Below are positions 1-7,553 of a stretch of DNA of 64,000 nucleotides, one piece after another. Every line of letters begins with the position of its first letter. Within the stretch, counting starts at the first letter, position 1. The notes beneath the pieces are model-generated. The model had not been told where the DNA came from. It did no database searches and worked only from the letters and a program-made list of their open reading frames with translations. The stretch spans positions 186,001 through 250,000 of the forward strand of contig NZ_FXAM01000003.1 of NCBI RefSeq assembly GCF_900155475.1. The letters are read 5' to 3'. This stretch comes from Methylomagnum ishizawai. GTDB taxonomy: Bacteria > Pseudomonadota > Gammaproteobacteria > Methylococcales > Methylococcaceae. The translations under genes were made by a program, and so were the position numbers.

Positions 1-921
1 CTCGGGGTCGCGGAAGAAACGGGTGACCGGGATCAGGATATCGCGCTTCAAGGTGTGGATTTCGCCGCGGTCGCTTTCCAGCAACCGCAGATACCCCTCC
101 AGATCGCCGACATTGCGGACCTGCATCCGGCGCTCGATGCGGCGCTGCACGGTGGCGGGCTTGTATTCGCCGAAATCGATCCCGACCTCTTTCTTCAACC
201 CATGCAGGATGCCCTCCAGGGGATTGCCGCCGCCGACCGCGGCCGGTTTGGCGGGCCGCGCCTGGGAATCGGCCCGGTTGTGGACATGGCCGACGATGCG
301 GAGCGCCAAAGCCTCGGGCGGCATGACCTCGTCCACCAGGCCGGTGGCGATGACACTGCGCGGCATCCCATCGAACTTGGCGGTCTCCGGCGCCTGGGCC
401 AGGAGGAAACCGCCGGCGGCGTTGAGCGCCACCGCGCCGCGGGTGCCGTCCGAGCCGGTGCCCGACAGGACCGCCCCGACGGCCCGGCACCCGGCCTCCC
501 GCGCCAGGGAGGTGAAGAACACATCGATAGGGAGGCTGGGTCCGTGCGGGCTTTTGGGGACCAAGCCCAGTTTGCCGGCGGCGATGGTCATGGTCTTGCC
601 CGGCGGGATGAGATAGACATGGTCGGCCACTATCGCCATGCCGTTCTCCGCCATCAGGACCGGCATGGCGGTATGGCGGGCCAGGAGGTTGTCCATCATG
701 CTCTTGTGGTCGGGCGAAAGATGCTGGATCACCACGAAAGCCGCGCCCGAATCGCTGGGCAAGGGATCGAAGAAGCGTTCCAAGGCGTCGAGCCCGCCCG
801 CCGAAGCGCCCAGCGCCACCACATAGCCATCGAAACCGGAGGTTCCGGGACCGGGCGGCAGGGATGCGAGGGCATGGGGTTCCGGGTCGGGTTGGAGATC
901 GTCGTTGGGGTCTTGCGCCAT
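1..921 (-). CDS. CheB-CheR fusion protein, N-terminal part (cut by window edge)
   Basis: The frame is open for 307 codons from the ATG at 921 to the left edge, so the gene continues outside the window. Residues about 30-215 form a CheB methylesterase domain: Ser40 in GASAGG, His67 in QHLSPD and Asp158 in GTGSDGTRG are the expected catalytic triad. There is no receiver domain in front of it. From about residue 225 a CheR-type N-terminal domain begins (KPATVQRRIERRM). CheB-CheR fusions often continue into PAS and kinase domains; that part cannot be seen. It would demethylate and methylate chemoreceptor glutamates. It is divergent from the chemosensory genes to its right and duplicates their separate CheB and CheR, so it probably serves another pathway or a kinase fused in cis. 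Confidence 0.88.
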   Translation of the reverse strand, partial: MAQDPNDDLQPDPEPHALASLPPGPGTSGFDGYVVALGASAGGLDALERFFDPLPSDSGAAFVVIQHLSPDHKSMMDNLLARHTAMPVLMAENGMAIVADHVYLIPPGKTMTIAAGKLGLVPKSPHGPSLPIDVFFTSLAREAGCRAVGAVLSGTGSDGTRGAVALNAAGGFLLAQAPETAKFDGMPRSVIATGLVDEVMPPEALALRIVGHVHNRADSQARPAKPAAVGGGNPLEGILHGLKKEVGIDFGEYKPATVQRRIERRMQVRNVGDLEGYLRLLESDRGEIHTLKRDILIPVTRFFRDPE

Positions 922-1103
922 GGCGGGAGGAACCTCGTGGGGAAACGGATGGCTTTGTGAGCGTTTTTAGCGATTATGCCCGCTTTGCCCATGTGCGCAG
1001 CCCGTAAATCCACGGTGAGGACGGGAACAATCGCAAGCATGGCCCCGTTCCCGGCCTGGAACTAGAATGTGCGGTCCCATCCAGCGATTTCGATAGGTGA
1101 ACC

Positions 1104-1817
1104 GTGCCCAGTTTCCAGCATCCGGCCCAAAGGGGCTCCGCCTTCTTCTATATCATGGTTTTGCTCGGAGTGGCTGTGGCCGCTTTCCTGGCGGGCCGTT
1201 ATAGCGCCGATGGCGCCTTGGCCCAGGAGAACAAGAAGCTCCGGGCATCGGTGCGGCTGCTGCGCGGCGATAAACTGGGGATCGGCGTCGCCCAGGAAAC
1301 AGCCCCCGACGCACCGGGACCGGCGGTCGCCGCGCCCTCGTCCGCGGTCCTGGCGGACACCGCCCCGCCCCCTACCGAAGTGGCGATCCCGACCCCCGTG
1401 GAGGCCGCGCCGCCCGCCCCGGAAGTTCCCGCCGTGGTAACCCCGCCCGCCCCGGAAGCCGCGGCCACCGCGACCGCGCCCGAAACCCCCATCCCGCCGC
1501 CCAAACCCCGCAAGACCGCCAAATCCTGGATTTCCGACCTGGGCGACGGCGTGCAGGGTACCGCGACCTATTGGCACTGCAACAACGCCAAGCTGGTGGC
1601 GGACGGGATGGAATACTACGCCTATGGCTCCATCCCGGCGGCGAGCCTGAAGAAGCCGGGCGACGCCTATTCGGTGAAGAACGGCAAGGCCATCGTCGTC
1701 AGCGGTTGTTGGAGTCCCAAACTGGACAAGGCCATCCTCTACCGCAAGAGCGATGGCCGGCGCTGGGAACCCGGTTTCAAGTTGGACGATGGGTCTTGGA
1801 GCTTGGAAATGGAATAG
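1104..1817 (+). CDS. Membrane-anchored protein with Pro/Ala-rich linker, unknown function
   Basis: The protein has 237 aa. A GTG start is chosen because AGGTGA lies just upstream. Residues about 13-30 form one hydrophobic segment (FFYIMVLLGVAVAAFLAG), consistent with a signal anchor. A low-complexity Pro/Ala/Glu linker covers about residues 60-140. A compact C-terminal domain of about 90 residues (from KSWISDLGDG) holds two cysteines (WHCNNAK and VVSGCWSPK) that could form a disulfide. The layout suggests an inner-membrane anchor presenting a small periplasmic domain. I do not recognise the family. It stands alone between the divergent CheB-CheR fusion and the sigma54 regulator. Confidence 0.7.
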   Translation: MPSFQHPAQRGSAFFYIMVLLGVAVAAFLAGRYSADGALAQENKKLRASVRLLRGDKLGIGVAQETAPDAPGPAVAAPSSAVLADTAPPPTEVAIPTPVEAAPPAPEVPAVVTPPAPEAAATATAPETPIPPPKPRKTAKSWISDLGDGVQGTATYWHCNNAKLVADGMEYYAYGSIPAASLKKPGDAYSVKNGKAIVVSGCWSPKLDKAILYRKSDGRRWEPGFKLDDGSWSLEME

Positions 1818-1944
1818 GCCCGCCGCGCCCCGCGCCATAACCCAGGCACAACCCCCACAGGCCGCACCGAATCCGCCACGGCCCACGGGGAAGGCCGCCG
1901 GGATGGGATAAGATAAGGCCAGTTTTCCCACCGGAACCCGCCCC

Positions 1945-3813
1945 ATGTCCGCCGCCGATCCGGCTTTTCCCGGCCCCGAATCCGACCCCGCCGAACTCGC
2001 CACCCTCCGCGCCCTGGTCGAAGGCACGGCCCAGGCTATCGGCGAGGATTTCTTCCGCGCCCTGGTCGGCAACCTGGCGCGGGCCACGGGCGCGGCGGGC
2101 GCTTTCGTGGCCGAATTCGCCGCCGACCGGACCCAGGTCCGCTCCCTGGCGTTCTGGATGGACGGCGCGTTCCTCGATACCCAGTCCTGGGCACTGGCCG
2201 ACACCCCTTGCGAGATCGTGCTGAGCGGCCAGCTTTGCCATTACCCGGCGGGGGTGTCCCGGCGTTTCCCCAAGGAGGAAGGCGTCGAAAGCTATCTCGG
2301 CGTCCCCTTGCGCGACGCCGACGGCGCGGTCCTCGGCCATTTGGCGGTCTTCGACCGCCGGGAAATGCCCCCGGAACCCCGGCTGCTCTACACCTTCCAA
2401 ATCTTCGCCGCCCGCGCCGCCGCCGAACTGGCCCGGCTCGGGGTCGTGCGCCGCCTCGAAGCCAGCGAACAACGCTTCCGCGACCTATACGAGGAAGCCC
2501 CCATCGCCTATGTCCACGAGGATTTGGAATCGCGCTTCGTCAGCGCCAACCGGGCGGCGCAACGCATCCTGGGCCTGAAACCGGAGGAAGTGCCCGGTTT
2601 CGTCGGCCTGTCCCTGGTCCCGGACCATCCCGAAGCCCAGCGCCGGGCGGAAGCGGCTTTCGCCGCCCTCGGGCGTGGCACCGACACCGGCGGCGTGATC
2701 TTGGAACTCCGGCGCAAGGACGATGGCAGGCCGGTCTGGATCGAATGGTGGTCGCGGCCCGAGCCGGAAGGCCGCTACACCCGCACCATGTTCCTCGATA
2801 TCACCGACCGGGTGCTGATGGAACGGGAACAAGCCCGGTTGCAAGCCCAGAACCGCTATCTCCGGGAAGAACTCCAGGCCGCCCACGGCTTCGAGGATAT
2901 CGTCGGGCAAAGCCCCGCCATCCGCGCCCTGCTCGCCCATATCCGCAAGGTGGCGGGCACCGACACCTCGGTCTTGATCCAGGGCGAATCCGGTACCGGC
3001 AAGGAACTGGTGGCCCGCGCCATCCACGCCGCCAGCCCGCGCCGCGACAAACCCCTGGTCAAGCTCAATTGCGCGGCCTTGCCCACCGGCCTGGTGGAAA
3101 GCGAGTTGTTCGGCCATGAGAAGGGCGCATTCACCGGGGCCGTCGCCCGCCGGGTCGGACGCTTCGAACTGGCCGACGGCGGCACCTTGTTCCTGGACGA
3201 AGTCGGGGAATTGCCGTTGGATGTGCAGGCCAAGTTGTTGCGGGTGTTGCAGGAACGGGAATTCGACCGGGTCGGCGGTCAATCGCCGGTCAAGGTCGAT
3301 GTGCGGGTGATCGCCGCCACCAATCGCGATTTGGCGCGGGCCGTCGCCGACAAGACTTTCCGCGACGACCTGTACTACCGGCTCAACGTGTTCCCGGTGG
3401 CGACCCCGCCGCTGCGGGAACGGGCCGGGGATATTCCCTGGCTGGTCCAATTCATGATCGACAAATTCGCGCCGCGCTTGGGACGGCGCATCGATGGCAT
3501 CGGGGCCGCGTCCCTAGGCCGCCTTCAAACCTATCCCTGGCCGGGCAATATCCGCGAGCTGGAAAACGTGATCGAGCGGGCCATCATCCTGGCCGACGGT
3601 CCCATGCTGGAGATCGGCCCGGACTTGCTGCCCGGTGCCGTCGCGCCCGCGCCCGTCACGGACCCTTCCCTGGAGGCGGTCGAGCGCGAACATATCGCCG
3701 CCGTGTTGCGGGACACGGATGGCGTCATCGAAGGGCCGGGCGGGGCGGCGAAGGTGTTGGGCCTGCATCCCAGCACCCTGCGCTATCGCATGAAAAAGCT
3801 GGGCTTGCGCTAG
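1945..3813 (+). CDS. Sigma54-dependent transcriptional activator (GAF-PAS-AAA+-HTH)
   Basis: The protein has 622 aa. A GAF-like domain (about 40-170) is followed by a PAS domain (about 175-300; begins EASEQRFRDLYEEAPIAYVH). The sigma54-interaction AAA+ module (about 310-545) has Walker A GESGTGKE near residue 346 and the sigma54-contacting GAFTGA loop near residue 393. A Fis-type HTH ends the protein (GAAKVLGLHPSTLRYRMKKL). It should act as a cytoplasmic enhancer-binding activator of RNA polymerase-sigma54. There is no receiver domain, so control is probably through the GAF/PAS sensors, as in FhlA/NorR-like proteins. Its ligand and targets are unknown. It is not an obvious NifA because the GAF-PAS pairing differs from the GAF-only NifA layout. 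Confidence 0.93.
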   Translation: MSAADPAFPGPESDPAELATLRALVEGTAQAIGEDFFRALVGNLARATGAAGAFVAEFAADRTQVRSLAFWMDGAFLDTQSWALADTPCEIVLSGQLCHYPAGVSRRFPKEEGVESYLGVPLRDADGAVLGHLAVFDRREMPPEPRLLYTFQIFAARAAAELARLGVVRRLEASEQRFRDLYEEAPIAYVHEDLESRFVSANRAAQRILGLKPEEVPGFVGLSLVPDHPEAQRRAEAAFAALGRGTDTGGVILELRRKDDGRPVWIEWWSRPEPEGRYTRTMFLDITDRVLMEREQARLQAQNRYLREELQAAHGFEDIVGQSPAIRALLAHIRKVAGTDTSVLIQGESGTGKELVARAIHAASPRRDKPLVKLNCAALPTGLVESELFGHEKGAFTGAVARRVGRFELADGGTLFLDEVGELPLDVQAKLLRVLQEREFDRVGGQSPVKVDVRVIAATNRDLARAVADKTFRDDLYYRLNVFPVATPPLRERAGDIPWLVQFMIDKFAPRLGRRIDGIGAASLGRLQTYPWPGNIRELENVIERAIILADGPMLEIGPDLLPGAVAPAPVTDPSLEAVEREHIAAVLRDTDGVIEGPGGAAKVLGLHPSTLRYRMKKLGLR

Positions 3814-4119
3814 CGTTTTAACGCCGATCCTGAGCCAGGGCGGGCTGCGGCCAGAACGGTCGCGGCCCGCCCCGTCCGGTCCGAATCTCCGCTTGTAAAA
3901 ATATTTTTTTTCTCATAACGTGCCGTTTCCATGATGAGCGAATGTAAGCCAGCGTCCCCCGCCTTGAGCGCCCAGGAAAGCCGTCCCCCGCTTTCCAAGG
4001 ATACCCCCCACCCCGAACGACACCGATGAAGCGGGCCAAACCCCGCCCCGGACCACGCCGTTCACGATGGGTCCGCGCAACCACGAAAACAATTATCCGG
4101 CCCGGCAGCCCATACCCCT
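3814..4119. other. 306-bp intergenic region with terminator-like hairpin
   Basis: No gene is seen. A small inverted repeat (GCGTT/AACGC, 3813-3824) overlaps the stop codon of the regulator. A stronger GC hairpin lies at 3838-3872, with arms GGGCGGGCTGCG and CGCGGCCCGCCC (12 bp with one G-U pair). There is no T-run directly after it; the nearest T-rich stretch is about 30 bp further on. It could stop transcription before the REC-GGDEF gene, but intrinsic termination is uncertain. Confidence 0.4.
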
Positions 4120-5394
4120 ATGACCGCCCCAGACCCCGGCGATAAGAAAACCATATTGGTGGTCGAGGACAGCAAGATGTTCTCCCGCATCCTCACCAAT
4201 AGCATCGAGTCCGAACCCGCCTTCCGGGTGGTGGTGGCCGAAACCCAGGCTCAAATGATCGGACTGCTGGAATCGGGCCGCTATGAATTCTTCGCCAGCC
4301 TATTGGATTTGAACCTGCCGGACGCCCCGGACGGCGAGGTCATCGACCAAGCCTTGGCCTACGCCATTCCCTCCATTGTTTTCACCGGCAAATTCGACGA
4401 CGACCTACGCGACCGCTTGCTTTCCAAAGGTATCGTGGATTATGTGGTGAAGGAGGGACCGGCCAATGTCGATTATGTCGTCACCCTGCTCAAACAGCTA
4501 TTGCGTAATACCCAGCTCAAGGTGTTGGTAGTCGATGATTCCAAGACCGCCCGCTTGCACCTCGCCCGCTTGTTGAATATCTACCGCTTCAATGTGCTGG
4601 AGGCCGAAAACGGCGAACAGGCTTTGAACGTGCTGGACGATAACAAGGATATTTGCTTGATGATCACCGATTTCAACATGCCCAAGATGGACGGCTTCGA
4701 CCTGACCAAACGGGTGCGGAACCTCTATAGCAAGCAGGATATGGCGATCATCGGCATGTCCACCTATGGCAATAACCTGTTGTCGGCCAAGTTCTTGAAG
4801 ATCGGCGGCAGCGACTTCATCAACAAGCCGTTCCTGGAGGAGGAATTCTTTTGCCGGGTGAATCAAAACCTGGATTTGCTGGAATATATCAAGAACCTGA
4901 AATTCATCGCCAGCCGCGATTTCCTGACCGGCTTGTATAACCGCCAGCATTTCTTCGATGTGGGCGAGAAATTGTTCAGCCGCGCCTATCGCATGCAGAA
5001 AGCCACGGTGGTGGCGCTGACCGATATCGATTATTTCAAGAAGATCAACGATACCTACGGCCACGATATCGGCGATTTGGTTTTGAAAAAGGTGGGCGCG
5101 ATGCTGAAAGCCAGTTTCCGCGCCACCGACCTGGTGGCCCGCTACGGCGGCGAGGAATTCTGTTTCCTCCTGCCCAATATCGAGCCGGGCCAGGCGCAGG
5201 GGATTTTCGAGGCGATACGCCGCAAGATCGAATCGGAACTCCTGGTATTGCCCGGCGGGGAAATCTTGCAGATCACCACCAGCATCGGGGTCTGTTCCAG
5301 CCTGGAGCCGAGTTTGGAGGAAGCCCTGAGCAAGGCCGATAAAATGCTTTACCAAGCCAAGCGGAATGGCAGGAACCAAGTCATGTTGATTTGA
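4120..5394 (+). CDS. Dual-receiver diguanylate cyclase (REC-REC-GGDEF)
   Basis: The protein has 424 aa. Two CheY-like receiver domains come first: residues about 7-125 (ILVVEDS; candidate phosphoacceptor in LLDLNLPDA) and about 130-250 (VLVVDDS; MITDFNMPKMDG, with the conserved K in NKPF). A GGDEF domain follows (about 265-424). Its active-site motif RYGGEEF near residue 345 is intact, so cyclic-di-GMP synthesis is expected. The tandem receivers resemble the WspR/PleD class, in which phosphorylation drives dimerisation. The gene lies 10 bp before the MCP-hemerythrin gene and upstream of cheA, so the chemosensory kinase may phosphorylate it and yield c-di-GMP rather than motor control. That link is inferred from position. 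Confidence 0.93.
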   Translation: MTAPDPGDKKTILVVEDSKMFSRILTNSIESEPAFRVVVAETQAQMIGLLESGRYEFFASLLDLNLPDAPDGEVIDQALAYAIPSIVFTGKFDDDLRDRLLSKGIVDYVVKEGPANVDYVVTLLKQLLRNTQLKVLVVDDSKTARLHLARLLNIYRFNVLEAENGEQALNVLDDNKDICLMITDFNMPKMDGFDLTKRVRNLYSKQDMAIIGMSTYGNNLLSAKFLKIGGSDFINKPFLEEEFFCRVNQNLDLLEYIKNLKFIASRDFLTGLYNRQHFFDVGEKLFSRAYRMQKATVVALTDIDYFKKINDTYGHDIGDLVLKKVGAMLKASFRATDLVARYGGEEFCFLLPNIEPGQAQGIFEAIRRKIESELLVLPGGEILQITTSIGVCSSLEPSLEEALSKADKMLYQAKRNGRNQVMLI

Positions 5395-5404
5395 AAGGTC
5401 TATT

Positions 5405-7426
5405 ATGCAGCTGATATCCGATGATAAGAATATGGCCCCCGCCTTGGTGATTTGCACGGTGGGAATATTGTTACTGGCTTTCGCGGGGGTGGGCCTGGTA
5501 TTGCCGGTGGCGGCCAATCCCTTGGGGTTCGCCGCTGTGGCGGGGGTCGGCTTGGCGCTCGGCTGTGGGATCGCCTACGCCCTGGGGCGCGGCATCGACC
5601 GCCGCCTGGACCGGATGCGCCGGTTCAACGCCCAGTTGTTGACCACCACCGAGAGCGCCGGCCAGGGCGATTTCGGCCAGCGTCTCGAAACCGGGACCGG
5701 CCCCGCCGCCGCCGCCTTCAATGCCTTCCTGGACCGGCTCGGCGACACCATGCAGCGCATATCCCGCGGTGGCCGCGAGGTCAGCCAGGCCGCGCAGCGC
5801 CTCAAGCAATCCTCCGCCGTCATCGCCGAAAGCACCAACGATGTCGAATGCCGCTTGTCACTGACCGCGACCTTCTCGGAAAACATCGCCGCCAACGCCA
5901 CCCATATGGCGACCGCCATCGAGGAAGCCTCGACCAATGTCGGCTCGGTCAGCGCCTCGGTCTACCAGCTCAGCACCAATATCAACACCGTCGCCGCCAG
6001 CGCCGAGGAAGCCTCGACCAATATGGTGGGCATCAACCACAGTTTCGACCGCATCGCCCAGGATATCGACACCGTGGCCAATTCCTCGGAACGGATGTCG
6101 GTATCGATGGCGGAAATCGCCAAGAACGCCCAGAACGCCATGCGCATCTCGGCGGACGCCACCGCCGGCGCCCATGAAACCCTCACCGCCATGAACCTCC
6201 TGAGCGAGACCGCCAAGAAGATCGGCCGGGTGGTGAAGCTGATCGACAGCATCGCCGGGCAAACCAACATGCTCGCGCTCAACGCCACCATCGAAGCCGC
6301 CAGCGCCGGAGAGGCGGGCAAGGGTTTCGCGGTGGTGGCCGGGGAAATCAAGGACTTAGCCCAGCAGACCGCCGAGGCCAACAACGAGATCGCCGACCAG
6401 ATCGAGCAAATCCAGAACTACGCCGCCCAGGCTTTGCAGCATACCCAGGCGGTCAACACCGTGATCCACAAGGTGGCGGAGATCAACCAGGCCATCGACG
6501 GCTCGGTGGAACAGCAAAGTTCCTCGGCCCAGGCCATCACCCGCGCCGTGGACGGCATCGCCAACGCCAGCAAGGAATCGGTCTTGAACCTGCAAGAGGC
6601 CACCAAGGGCTTGAAGGAAATCACCCGCTCGGCGGCGGAGGCGTCCTTGGCCTCGCGCGATTCGGCCAAAGCCCTGGAAGAGGCCGCGACCGGCGTCAAG
6701 CAGGCGGCCAACGCCAGCGGCCAGGTATCGAGCAGCATCGAGAAGATCAACACCAACCTGCAAGCCATCCGTTCGAGCCTGACCAAGATCATGCAGGAAG
6801 TCGCGGCCGGCCACCGCCACGCCGACGAGGTGTCGGCCCTGGCCGACCGTTTGGCGCAGTGCATCAATGGTTTCGCGGCCCCGGCGCGGGAATATGAGGG
6901 AGCCGCCTTGTTCGACACCCAGCCGGCGGATCATTCCTTGTTGCCGCCCCACCCGGAATCCCGCCAAATCGCCCCCGCCGATCCCGGCTATTTCTCCGCC
7001 CCCGGCGACGATCAACCCTTGATCGTCTGGGATTTATCGATCTACAGCGTGGGTATCCGGGAGATCGACCGCCAGCACGGCATCCTGGTGCAGTTGATCA
7101 ACCGCCTCGATCAAGGGCTCAAGCGCAAAATCAGCAAATCCACCCTGGAAGATATCGCCAATTACCTGACCGATTACACCATCTTCCACTTCAGCTTCGA
7201 GGAAAAGCTGATGGCCGACCATCACTATCCGGGTCTGGCCGCACATAAGGTGGTGCATCAGAATTTCGTGAACAAGGTCAAGCATTATCAAAACCAGCTC
7301 AAAACCCAGGATGCCGCCTTGGTCGCCACGGAAATCCTGGAGTTCCTGAAAAACTGGCTGCTGGACCATATCCAGAAGACCGACCGGCAATATAGCGCGG
7401 TCTTGAACGCCAAAGGGGTATTTTGA
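5405..7426 (+). CDS. Methyl-accepting chemotaxis protein fused to a C-terminal hemerythrin domain
   Basis: The protein has 673 aa. Two adjacent hydrophobic helices (about residues 12-60) form a hairpin with almost no periplasmic loop, so sensing is probably cytoplasmic. A HAMP-like region and a long MCP signalling coiled coil follow; the conserved tip (SIAGQTNMLALNATIEAA) lies near residues 285-302. After a proline-rich linker, residues about 538-665 form a bacteriohemerythrin. It starts with LIVWD and carries ligands in REIDRQH, HFSFEE, HKVVH and DHIQKTD, which would hold a di-iron O2-binding centre. The protein probably reports oxygen or redox state to the neighbouring CheA/CheW. It starts 10 bp after the REC-REC-GGDEF gene. 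Confidence 0.93.
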   Translation: MQLISDDKNMAPALVICTVGILLLAFAGVGLVLPVAANPLGFAAVAGVGLALGCGIAYALGRGIDRRLDRMRRFNAQLLTTTESAGQGDFGQRLETGTGPAAAAFNAFLDRLGDTMQRISRGGREVSQAAQRLKQSSAVIAESTNDVECRLSLTATFSENIAANATHMATAIEEASTNVGSVSASVYQLSTNINTVAASAEEASTNMVGINHSFDRIAQDIDTVANSSERMSVSMAEIAKNAQNAMRISADATAGAHETLTAMNLLSETAKKIGRVVKLIDSIAGQTNMLALNATIEAASAGEAGKGFAVVAGEIKDLAQQTAEANNEIADQIEQIQNYAAQALQHTQAVNTVIHKVAEINQAIDGSVEQQSSSAQAITRAVDGIANASKESVLNLQEATKGLKEITRSAAEASLASRDSAKALEEAATGVKQAANASGQVSSSIEKINTNLQAIRSSLTKIMQEVAAGHRHADEVSALADRLAQCINGFAAPAREYEGAALFDTQPADHSLLPPHPESRQIAPADPGYFSAPGDDQPLIVWDLSIYSVGIREIDRQHGILVQLINRLDQGLKRKISKSTLEDIANYLTDYTIFHFSFEEKLMADHHYPGLAAHKVVHQNFVNKVKHYQNQLKTQDAALVATEILEFLKNWLLDHIQKTDRQYSAVLNAKGVF

Positions 7427-7553
7427 TTCCGCCCTACCATTCCCGCGCCCGGCCTGGGCATTCCGCGACATGGGACGTCACCAAAAGCGCTTTCACGGGG
7501 ACCGTGGGAGCGCTGGCGGAGCGCGGTGAACAAGGTTATTCCAGGAAGTTTCC

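Noticed and set aside
1945-3813. NifA for the nif operon
   Set aside because: It is a sigma54 activator with GAFTGA, but has GAF plus PAS sensors, is 50 kb away and lies by the chemosensory genes. A nif role cannot be supported.
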